Shown here piece after piece: positions 37,260-44,744 of a DNA stretch of 44,744 bases. A model generated the notes under the pieces. That model did no database searches. It had not been told where the DNA came from and worked only from the letters and a program-made list of their open reading frames with translations. Source of the DNA: Sporosarcina sp. JAI121 (lineage in GTDB: Bacteria; Bacillota; Bacilli; Bacillales_A; Planococcaceae); contig NZ_JACCCL010000001.1 in NCBI RefSeq assembly GCF_013408665.1, positions 651,149-695,892 of the forward strand. The letters run 5' to 3'. Within the stretch, counting starts at the first letter, position 1, and every line of letters begins with the position of its first letter. The translations under genes and the position numbers were made by a program.

Positions 37260-37374
37260 AGTTAGGGAAGGCGCCTTCCAAGGGGGAGCCGAAGCTATAA
37301 GACTAGTAGCACAGTAGCTAGGCATCCAAGAGTGCCGTAGTCGATTTGCTAGCATTCTTTATTTCACCCTAACT
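37260..37374 (-). ncRNA. Candidate structured leader or small RNA, unclassified
   Basis: AGTTAGGG (37260-37267) and CCCTAACT (37367-37374) close a ~115-nt GC-rich block in AT-rich surroundings. On the minus strand, inside it, are GGCA/TGCC and TAGC/GCTA stems, a CUUCGG-type loop at AGCTTCGGCT, and a 14-bp palindrome GGAAGGCGCCTTCC. It lies after the terminator of the NlpC gene and 110 bases before the amidase ATG. It matches none of the riboswitch consensus motifs I could recall, including c-di-AMP and c-di-GMP-I. Confidence 0.4.
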
Positions 37375-37392
37375 ATAATTGAATTTTTTAAT

Positions 37393-37430
37393 AAAAAACC
37401 GGATGTTCCTGTAATCGGAACATCCGGTGG
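37393..37430 (-). terminator. Terminator of the NlpC/P60-SLH gene
   Basis: Minus-strand CACCGGATGTTCCG pairs with GGAACATCCGG, followed by TTTTTT. Confidence 0.92.
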
Positions 37431-37438
37431 TGAATCTA

Positions 37439-38335
37439 TTAATTAAGTCGGTCAATGAAAGTTTTGAATTGGTGTGCAGTCACTTTGTCATGTAAGCCGT
37501 AAGTTCCATCACCGTAACCCGTTGTAATACCATGGTGGTAAAGCGTGTTGATGTAGTCATTCGCCCAATGCTCTTTTGGTACGTCCGTGAATGAAGTTTG
37601 AGTTGCCCCTTCAAGACCGAATGCTTCCACGAGCACTTTTGCTAGTTGAGCGCGTGTCATTTCACCATTTGGATTGAATTTCCCGTCATATCCTGAAAAG
37701 ATACCTGCATCCGCTACTGCTACGATTGCATTGAAGTTAGGATGATCAGCTGGTACATCAGAAAAATCGGATCGAGTACTTGTTTTTTCTAAACCAAGTT
37801 CTGCGACAAGGGTTTTTGCAATTTCAGCACGAGTTGCATATTTAATCGCTATCGGTGCCGGATCAGCTTTTGCAACGAGAGTTTCAGGAGTGAAATCTTT
37901 CACACGGCGTGCACCGATGTAACGGCTACCCCAGTAAGCAGGGTCATTAATTGAAGATATCATGACGCCTTGACTTGAAGAAGAATGAATGAATTTTCCT
38001 GAACCTATGTAAATCCCGTTATGTGAAACTCCTTTGCCGCTTGTGTTGAAAAATACAATATCTCCTGTTTTAAGGTTACTCTTTGAAACGGCCGTTCCGA
38101 TAGCAATCTGTTGGCCAGTCGTTCTTGGGATGGAAATCCCGGATTGTTTAAATACGTGTTGCGTATATCCCGAGCAGTCGAAACCGGAAGAGGTTGTCCC
38201 TCCGTATGAATAAGGTGTACCTATATAGGATCGTGCCGTGTTTACAAGATCAGTTGAAGAATCTGCCGAAGCCATGGGCGGGATGGACGTTGAAATTAGT
38301 AAGCTCGCCAAAACCATAAATAAAAGTCGTTTCAT
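37439..38335 (-). CDS. NlpC/P60 peptidase with C-terminal SLH domains
   Basis: I start at ATG 38335, 11-12 bases after AAAGGGGAT. A longer reading has no better site. The 298-aa product has a signal peptide (1-25). The NlpC/P60 domain (~26-150) has catalytic Cys54 in SGFDCSGYTQHVF, His105 in GVSHNGIYIG, and a polar third residue near His117. Two clear SLH motifs and a partial one follow (~165-298; ATRAE, MTRAQ, VTAHQ). It hydrolyses D-Glu-diaminopimelate-type bonds in stem peptides. Its domain order is hydrolase then anchor, the reverse of the neighbouring amidase. Confidence 0.9.
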   Translation of the reverse strand: MKRLLFMVLASLLISTSIPPMASADSSTDLVNTARSYIGTPYSYGGTTSSGFDCSGYTQHVFKQSGISIPRTTGQQIAIGTAVSKSNLKTGDIVFFNTSGKGVSHNGIYIGSGKFIHSSSSQGVMISSINDPAYWGSRYIGARRVKDFTPETLVAKADPAPIAIKYATRAEIAKTLVAELGLEKTSTRSDFSDVPADHPNFNAIVAVADAGIFSGYDGKFNPNGEMTRAQLAKVLVEAFGLEGATQTSFTDVPKEHWANDYINTLYHHGITTGYGDGTYGLHDKVTAHQFKTFIDRLN

Positions 38336-38476
38336 TCTTTTCTCAAGATCCCCTTTCGCACATATACTTTCGATGTGCTTTGTCTGTGAACATCTTAGCA
38401 CAGCTAAACTATCGATTCGGTTACAGTTACATTACAATAGCATTACAACCCGTTCTATTAATCTGTAATTATAGAC

Positions 38477-38524
38477 AAACGCCATCCATCTGGGATTTAC
38501 CCCCATCCGAATGGCGTTTTTTAT
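38477..38524 (+). terminator. Orphan plus-strand terminator
   Basis: AAACGCCAT pairs with ATGGCGTTT, followed by TTTTA. No plus-strand gene precedes it, so it may end a small RNA or limit antisense transcription. Confidence 0.6.
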
Positions 38525-38639
38525 TGTGAATGAATAGGATTGATTATCAAGAGGTCGATCGTCGGGCGATATGGTATAATCATTCAATGCAAATTATGAC
38601 GCAGCTTTTAAGGTTATTAAAAGATGGGATGAGATTGAA

Positions 38640-39764
38640 ATGAAAAATAAAGCGAAAAAAATAGTTGTTTTCAGCAATATGTATCCATCACCGCAACACC
38701 CTACGTTTGGCTTGTTTGTGAAAAATCAGGTTAGTCTTCTTCAGTCGGCAGAGATTGATGTCGATGTAGTAGCGATTCAGGATACCGAAAAAGGGCAGAT
38801 GCAAACATTGAAGAAATACGGTTCCTGGTTTCTTCGATCGTTTCTATACATGATGAAAAATCGGAAAAAGCTTTCGTTAACGCATGCGCATTATGCATTT
38901 CCAACTGGCGTCATTTCTATGGTGGGGAAAAAATTGTTCGGAATCCCTTACGTCGTGACCGTTCACGGCGGGGATATCGACAAGATGGCGGCGAAAAATG
39001 AGCGTATTGCCGCTATAACAAGGAAAATTCTGCGACAGGCTGAATCAGTCATTGTTGTTGGTGATAAACTTCGGCAAGATGTGACAAACCGTTTTGGTGT
39101 TCCGGAATCGAACGTGCACGTCATGAGTATGGGGGTCGATACGTCCATTTTCAACTATGTCACAAAAGTGGAAGCGAAGGAAAAGCTCGATCTTCCTATA
39201 GAAGAGAAAATGTTGCTCTTCGTCGGTAATGTTATTCGGGAAAAAGGGCTTCTTGAACTTGTCGAAGCATTTGATGCATTGAAAATGTCCGTTTCCGACA
39301 GTTCGTTATATGTAATAGGTTCGCAGAAAGATGCACATTTCGTAGAGGAGCTGCGGTCGTTCATCCGGGAGAAAGATGTGGAGGATATCCATTTCATAGA
39401 ACCGCTCGGTCAAGCCGAATTGTCACTTTGGATGTCGGCGGCCGATGCGCTCGCGCTTCCTTCCTATCATGAAGGGTTCGGACTGGTAGCCTTGGAAGCG
39501 ATGTCGGCGGGGACAAAGGTCGTCGGCACAGATGTCGGTGGTCTTTCTTATCTCTTGAAAGATGGTGCGGGAATTCTGGTTGAACCGAAGAATCCGGCAT
39601 CACTCGCTGAAGGTTTATGGAAAGTGCTGGACGGAAATTCCGATGAAATCAATGAAACGGTAGTGCAGGCAAAAATCGCCGAGCACTCATTTGATACGAT
39701 TTTAGAGAACTTGCTGTCGATCTATCGTTCAGCGGGGAAAGGTCCGGTTGATTATAATGAATAA
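38640..39764 (+). CDS. Family 4 glycosyltransferase
   Basis: 374 aa, GT-B fold, cytosolic or membrane-associated. The N-terminal acceptor half has FSNMYPSPQHPTFGLFVKNQ and THAHYAFPTGV, with VTVHGGDID. The C-terminal donor half has LLFVGNVIREKGLLELVEAF and the E-x7-E motif in EGFGLVALEAMSAGTKVVGT. It should transfer a sugar from a nucleotide sugar. The ribosome site is weak (GGGATGAG). Its end overlaps the MurJ-like flippase start by eight bases, so the two are translationally linked, pointing to a lipid-linked glycan that is then flipped. Confidence 0.88.
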   Translation: MKNKAKKIVVFSNMYPSPQHPTFGLFVKNQVSLLQSAEIDVDVVAIQDTEKGQMQTLKKYGSWFLRSFLYMMKNRKKLSLTHAHYAFPTGVISMVGKKLFGIPYVVTVHGGDIDKMAAKNERIAAITRKILRQAESVIVVGDKLRQDVTNRFGVPESNVHVMSMGVDTSIFNYVTKVEAKEKLDLPIEEKMLLFVGNVIREKGLLELVEAFDALKMSVSDSSLYVIGSQKDAHFVEELRSFIREKDVEDIHFIEPLGQAELSLWMSAADALALPSYHEGFGLVALEAMSAGTKVVGTDVGGLSYLLKDGAGILVEPKNPASLAEGLWKVLDGNSDEINETVVQAKIAEHSFDTILENLLSIYRSAGKGPVDYNE

Positions 39765-41040
39765 AATGATGAAAATCATCGGTGCTGTCGCAGTCATTAA
39801 TATTGTTGCCAGGCTGTTCGGGTTTGTCAGGGAAATGGCGATTGCCAATCAATATGGAACTTCGACAGCTGCGGATGCAATTGTCACGGCTTATACAATA
39901 CCGAATTTCATTTACCTTGTTGTTGGCGGGGCATTGACAACGGCTTTCATATCCGTATACCATTCGACGAAAACGGATAAAGCATTATTCGTTCGTAAAT
40001 CCTTTACGACAGTTCTTGTAGCAGCAGTTGCGATTACGGTCATATTGATAATCTTTACGGATCCGCTTCTGCATTTATTCTTCAAAGGACTGAGCGTAGA
40101 AGAATACGCACTGACGCGAAATCTCTACCTATGGATGATGCCTTCTTCCATCATACTTGTTTTATCGACATGGATGAGCGGTGTATTGAATGTAAACGGT
40201 AAATTTAACTTGTCGAGTTTAGCTGTCCTTCTATATAATGCCTCCTTTGTCGGGATTGCCGTTTTGCTGACAAGTTATTTCGGGCCGGAGTCATATGGTA
40301 TCGGTGCACTGGTAGGCGCGTTATTGATGGGCGGATTTTTATATGCAGGACTTAGGAAATCAAGACTTTATTCATTGAAGCCTTCATTTGCTATGTCTGT
40401 AGATACGAAACGATTATGGGTCATCGCATTGCCGATTCTGTTCGGCGGTGCATCGCTGCAATTTTATGCTGTGATTCACAGGATTGTAGCGGATGGGTTT
40501 GGGACAGGTACGATTTCAGCGGTTAACTTTGCCTCTAAATTGACGGGCTTTCCACAGGCAATCATGATGACAGCGGTGACGACGGTCATTTATCCTCTTC
40601 TTAGTAAAAAACAAGGGGAAGGGGATATGGAAACTATCCGTGCACTTTACAAAAAAGGGATGCTTTACCTATTCGCGCTGCTCGTGCCTGCAACCGCGAT
40701 CGCTTACTTTTTTGCAGAACCGCTTGTCCGTCTTGTTTTCGGACATGGGGAATTCACGGAGGCGTCAATCCTTCTGACGGTACCGCTTTTCCGCGTGTTT
40801 ACACTATCGATGTTTTTCCTAGCTGCAAACACCTATATAACCCGATTTTATTATGCAAAAGCCAACTCGTTGGTGCCTGTCATCTTCAGTTTGATAAATG
40901 TCTTTGTCATTAACCTCGGAGTTATCTATTTGATGATCGACTCATATGGTGCTTCGGCAATTGCATACGGTACGGTCATCAGTGCCGCCATGAACTTCGT
41001 GATGCTTGCTGTATATGCGAGAGTGAAATGGAAATTATAA
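39757..41040 (+). CDS. MurJ/MviN-type lipid flippase
   Basis: 427 aa, strongly hydrophobic, about 12 membrane segments. MOP-superfamily MurJ signatures include IVARLFGFVREMAIANQYGTS-like text at the N-terminus (xRxxGFxRE), ADAIVTAYTIPNF, and ALTTAFISVYH. It lacks the extra two helices of the ~510-aa MurJ, so it may flip another polyprenyl-linked glycan. I start at ATG 39757, overlapping the GT4 stop. A downstream ATG at 39766 is also possible. The GT4 coupling favours a role in wall-polymer or exopolysaccharide export. It ends at a strong terminator. Confidence 0.85.
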   Translation: MNKMMKIIGAVAVINIVARLFGFVREMAIANQYGTSTAADAIVTAYTIPNFIYLVVGGALTTAFISVYHSTKTDKALFVRKSFTTVLVAAVAITVILIIFTDPLLHLFFKGLSVEEYALTRNLYLWMMPSSIILVLSTWMSGVLNVNGKFNLSSLAVLLYNASFVGIAVLLTSYFGPESYGIGALVGALLMGGFLYAGLRKSRLYSLKPSFAMSVDTKRLWVIALPILFGGASLQFYAVIHRIVADGFGTGTISAVNFASKLTGFPQAIMMTAVTTVIYPLLSKKQGEGDMETIRALYKKGMLYLFALLVPATAIAYFFAEPLVRLVFGHGEFTEASILLTVPLFRVFTLSMFFLAANTYITRFYYAKANSLVPVIFSLINVFVINLGVIYLMIDSYGASAIAYGTVISAAMNFVMLAVYARVKWKL

Positions 41041-41050
41041 AACTTTCTAT

Positions 41051-41091
41051 AAAAAAGTTGTCCTAGAGATTTCTAGGACAACTTTTTTTAT
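41051..41091 (+). terminator. Terminator of the flippase gene
   Basis: AAAAAAGTTGTCCTAGA pairs with TCTAGGACAACTTTTTTT. Confidence 0.95.
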
Positions 41092-41097
41092 TCCGTA

Positions 41098-41349
41098 GCA
41101 CCGACCATATCTGTGCTTCGAGCGACCGTATCTGTCGCGGAACCAACCATATCCGTGCTTCGAGCGACCGTATCTGCCGCGGAACCGACCATATCCGTGC
41201 TTCGAGCGACCATATCTGTCGCGGAACCAACCATATCCGTGCTTCGAGCGACCGTATCTGCCGCGGAACCGACCATATTTGTGCTTCGAGTGACCGTATC
41301 TGTCGCGGAACCGATCATATCTGCGCTTCGAGCAACAGTATATGTCGTA
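41098..41349. repeat. 21-bp tandem repeat array, locus 3 (12 units, 42-bp superperiod)
   Basis: Twelve exact 21-base units. A-type (GNACCRACCATATCYGTGCTT) units alternate with B-type (CGAGCGACCRTATCTGYCGCG) units, so the effective repeat is 42 bp. The core ACCGACCATAT is the same as in loci 1 and 2 and on the same strand. It starts seven bases after the flippase terminator and ends 27 bases before the convergent SulP stop. Copies here are more alike than in the other two loci, so expansion is more recent. Confidence 0.92.
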
Positions 41350-41376
41350 GTATCAATCAGTTTTACGATTGATGAA

Positions 41377-42963
41377 TTACATAAAAAAGTTATCCTCCCC
41401 AATCCTCTCATACAATCCGCTTTTTTTGAAAAGGGATAATTTTTCTTTGGGTAAACGTTTGATAATGATTTGTACACCTGCTTTATCTGCATCGTCGAGA
41501 AGTGCGTAGAGCGCCGCTTCTCCTGTTGCATCGATGACAGATAGGTGTTCCATGTCGAGAATTACTTTTTTTACAGCTGGGCTGAAAATGGTTGGATAGT
41601 TCTCTTCGAACACTTTTGCGGTACCGAAGAAAATAGGTCCATCCACAATATATTTTGCTGTCTGTGAGCTTTCATCTTTACTGAACGTCATGATTTCAAC
41701 ATCGGAAAGTTCAGCTTCTTTTATAGTCAGTTTTCCACTCATCTTACGTAAGAATGACAATGTCGCAAGCAAAATTCCTACTTGGACCGCAATCGTCAGA
41801 TCGATGAAAATAGTCAGAAGGAATGTGGTCAATAAAACGATCGAATCTCCTGACCGGACGAGTAAAATATGTGTGAATGTTTTGCGCGCACTCATATTCC
41901 AGGCGACATACATAAGAATCGGTGCCATCGCCGCCAAAGGAATATAGGATGCATACGGCGCGAACAGGAGCAGGAAGGCAAGAACGAAAACACTTTGTAT
42001 CACTCCTGATAGAGGACTGACCGCCCCTGAACGGATATTCGTAGCCGTTCGGGCAATTGCCCCCGTAGCGGGGATACCTCCAAATAATGGTGTGATTATA
42101 TTGGCAATACCTTGTCCGAAAAGCTCACGTTTCGAATCATGTTTTTCGCCCTTCGCCATCCCATCTGCGACGACAGCGGATAACAATGACTCAATTGCAC
42201 CGAGTGCCGCGATAATGAGGGCTGGCTGCCATAGGTTCACTACTTTCGACAGTGTAATTTGTGGAAAATGGAAGCTTGGCAACGTGCTTGGGATGCCACC
42301 GAATGCTGTCCCGATCGTTTCAACTTTACCAGGGAACAGGAAAATTGAAACGGCGGTCGGGATCAGCAATGCAATGAGCAGTAGTGGAATACGAGGTGCT
42401 ATTTTAGGCAAGAAGAATATTACGACAAGCCCGATTAAGGCGGTAAGTATACTGAAAATGTTCACTGTATGAAACTGATTGACAAGATCAATCATATTTT
42501 CATGGAAGAATTCTCTTTTTTCTAATCCGGTGATTCCAAAGAAATTACCTAACTGTCCTGTAAAGATAATGACGGCAATCCCTGAAGTGAAGCCGATCGT
42601 TACGGACCTCGGAACAAAATGAATAAGATTGCTGACCCCGAGAAAACTCATGATGACTAGGAAAATACCTGCCAGGAATCCGGCAATCAACAAATCTTCA
42701 TAGCCATACTGGAGAACGATTGCGAGCAGTATTGGGATGAAGGCCCCCGTGGGACCCGCAATTTGAAAACGCGATCCGCCTAATAGGGCGACGAGCAAAC
42801 CAGCAATGATCGTCGTATAAAGTCCGTACTCCGGTTTAACACCTGATGCAATGGCAAAAGCCATCCCCAGAGGAATGGCTACAATACCAACAGTGATTCC
42901 TGCAATCAGATCTTTGCGGAATGCGGCACTATTGTAGTCAAGATATCGATTACTCTTGAACAT
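41377..42963 (-). CDS. SulP-family anion transporter with STAS domain
   Basis: 528 aa. The first ~400 residues form the SulP membrane domain (YNSAAFRKDLIAGITVGIVA, then PLGMAFAIASGVKPEYGLYT, FQIAGPTGAF, ATGAIARTATNIRSGA). The last ~110 form a cytosolic STAS domain (DGPIFFGTAKVFEE, DMEHLSVIDATGEAAL). Family members move sulfate, bicarbonate or dicarboxylates. The substrate is not readable. The ATG follows CGGAGTGTG. It stands alone and is convergent with the flippase gene. Confidence 0.92.
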   Translation of the reverse strand: MFKSNRYLDYNSAAFRKDLIAGITVGIVAIPLGMAFAIASGVKPEYGLYTTIIAGLLVALLGGSRFQIAGPTGAFIPILLAIVLQYGYEDLLIAGFLAGIFLVIMSFLGVSNLIHFVPRSVTIGFTSGIAVIIFTGQLGNFFGITGLEKREFFHENMIDLVNQFHTVNIFSILTALIGLVVIFFLPKIAPRIPLLLIALLIPTAVSIFLFPGKVETIGTAFGGIPSTLPSFHFPQITLSKVVNLWQPALIIAALGAIESLLSAVVADGMAKGEKHDSKRELFGQGIANIITPLFGGIPATGAIARTATNIRSGAVSPLSGVIQSVFVLAFLLLFAPYASYIPLAAMAPILMYVAWNMSARKTFTHILLVRSGDSIVLLTTFLLTIFIDLTIAVQVGILLATLSFLRKMSGKLTIKEAELSDVEIMTFSKDESSQTAKYIVDGPIFFGTAKVFEENYPTIFSPAVKKVILDMEHLSVIDATGEAALYALLDDADKAGVQIIIKRLPKEKLSLFKKSGLYERIGEDNFFM

Positions 42964-43628
42964 TCAACACACTCCGTTCAGGTATTCTTCATTAAAACTT
43001 CCTCATCCTAGTATATCTGACAAATCTTGTGGGGACAAGAATCCGAGACTGTTAAAGGGGTTTTCCCGTATGCCATTGAAACAACGAAGACAGGAGCTAT
43101 TTCTTTACTGTTTTTCAAACCGGTTAAACTGAATACTCCCGGTTATCGGAGATTGGATAAAATTGAAGGGGAAATCACGGTGATGGTGCGCATGGTGCAT
43201 GATCCAAGCAAGGTAACAATGCACTTGATCCATTTCTCACCCTAAGAAATATATTCAACAAAACTGACGAAGGTACAGATGGGCGGAATCATTCTCAATA
43301 TCATTCCGGGAACTGCAACGTTGCAATCGGTGCCTAGGCGTAATCCAATGTTATGTTGGGTGAGCCGAAGGAACATATTTCCCCAGGTTATTCAAGGAAT
43401 TGGACAGGTGCACGTTGTGGAAATCAAATTGGTATGAAGTGACTATACGGCGGCTGCAAAAGTGGCAATAGGAGTGACAACTATTTTCACGGGGAGCTAT
43501 TTTGGCAACAGTTAGGAAAGCAGGATACGCACCTGTTGTCATTACATTCAACTAGGAAGCGCTTGATATTGGAGCACTTGTTTTGGACGCAACGTTGAAA
43601 AAAAGTATCCAAGTCGAATGAATAGATG
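42964..43628 (+). pseudogene. Decayed coding remnants, family not recognised
   Basis: Protein-like text is spread over shifted frames. One run of ~70 codons (43027-43245) contains PGYRRLDKIEGEITVMVRMV. Near 43390 VIQGIGQVHVVEIKLV is followed by a stop, then SDYTAAAKVAIGVTTIFTGS. After another shift, KAGYAPVVITFN, a stop, and EALDIGALVLDATLKKSIQVE end near 43620. A terminator follows. This looks like a multi-frameshift dead gene on the plus strand. I could not name the parent family. Confidence 0.45.
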
Positions 43629-43685
43629 AAAGAGGCCTCCGTACACTGCAATTGTAGCAGTGTAAAAAGGCCTCTCTTATTTTTG
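43629..43685 (+). terminator. Terminator after the decayed region
   Basis: AGAGGCCT pairs with AGGCCTCT, with an inner TACACTGC/GCAGTGTA stem, followed by TTATTTTT. Confidence 0.8.
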
Positions 43686-43979
43686 GCTCAAGAAGTTCCA
43701 GATCCATTGGGAAGAAATTGTTTGGATTTCGTTGTTATTTCTCCTGGTTGGCGGTTCGGTGGAAGAGCCGGAACAAATGGAGATGGATAACTTTTCTGAA
43801 TCCTTTCTACTCAGTATGAAAAACTGACTAGGAGGACAGTGCAAAAGTGGTTGCTGTGTGGAATGAACCCGAAAAATAAAAGGTTGCCCATTTCATTCCA
43901 GCCTGACAGCTTATCGAAAGCTTGAAAACTCCTTAGCGAATGTACTTTTAATTTGCGAGAGTCCCGTTTCTTTTCAAAA
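43686..43979. other. Non-coding stretch downstream of the collagen-like gene
   Basis: I see no ORF with a ribosome site, no RNA gene and no clear terminator for the minus-strand collagen-like gene. Short protein-like fragments (for example around 43690-43800) may be further decay products. Confidence 0.4.

Positions 43980-44744
<765 letters not shown>

Noticed and set aside
37260..37374. c-di-AMP or c-di-GMP riboswitch
   Set aside because: Wall hydrolase genes often carry a c-di-AMP riboswitch, but the conserved core motifs of the ydaO class and of c-di-GMP-I are absent on either strand.
41088..41531. 147-codon minus-strand ORF through repeat locus 3 and the SulP 3' end
   Set aside because: It is in another frame of the SulP gene and the repeat array and has no ribosome site.

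Overview
The window looks like chromosomal DNA from a low-to-moderate GC, spore-forming member of the Bacillales, most likely Planococcaceae (Sporosarcina-like). I base this on the strong AAGGAGG-type ribosome sites, the many S-layer-homology (SLH) proteins next to a CsaB-type pyruvyl transferase, the BclA-like collagen proteins, and the Bacillaceae-type intergenic repeats. This placement is inferred from protein families and context, not from a database search.

Layout. Positions 1-411 hold the 5' part of a collagen-like (Gly-X-Y) gene that runs off the left edge. Positions 43980-44744 hold the 3' part of a collagen-like gene that runs off the right edge, so both window ends lie in near-identical repeats. 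Positions 611-3257 are a nested mobile-element graveyard. An IS1182-family relic is bounded by hairpin-type inverted ends. It is interrupted by an IS1595-family element (709-2441) that has a frameshifted transposase and a lipoprotein passenger gene, and it also contains a Bacillaceae palindromic repeat. From 3333 to 9391 come a GT2-TPR glycosyltransferase, a GltS-type symporter and a CstA-type peptide/pyruvate transporter that share a terminator, an orphan protein, and a small lipoprotein.

From about 9.5 to 38.3 kb the main theme is the cell surface. Seven secreted SLH proteins are present: an unknown 757-aa protein, a GH73 glucosaminidase, a phosphodiester glycosidase, two 5'-nucleotidase-type phosphatases, an amidase, and an NlpC/P60 hydrolase. 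Among them lie csaB, which would pyruvylate the secondary cell-wall polymer that SLH domains bind, an O-antigen-ligase-like polymerase, and a secreted glycerophosphodiesterase. A GT4 glycosyltransferase overlapping a MurJ-like flippase follows at 38.6-41.0 kb. Together these could make, export, modify and decorate a wall polymer.

In the middle (19.9-27.1 kb) is a C2/glyoxylate module. It contains a LytTR regulator divergent from aceA-aceB, a small zinc-ribbon protein, a class V glyoxylate-type aminotransferase and an acyl-CoA synthetase. This fits growth on fatty acids or acetate through the glyoxylate shunt, with an outlet from glyoxylate to glycine. A chemoreceptor, a small acidic protein and a SulP transporter fill the rest. 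About 1 kb at 42964-43979 is decayed or empty.

The most unusual structure is a family of 21-bp tandem repeats with the core GACCGACCATAT. It occurs at three unlinked places (19602-19866, 25280-25426, 41098-41349), always on the same strand and always just downstream of a plus-strand terminator. Other notable points are a probable AUU start codon for an SLH protein, a structured intergenic element between the NlpC and amidase genes, and the nested IS1595-in-IS1182 arrangement.
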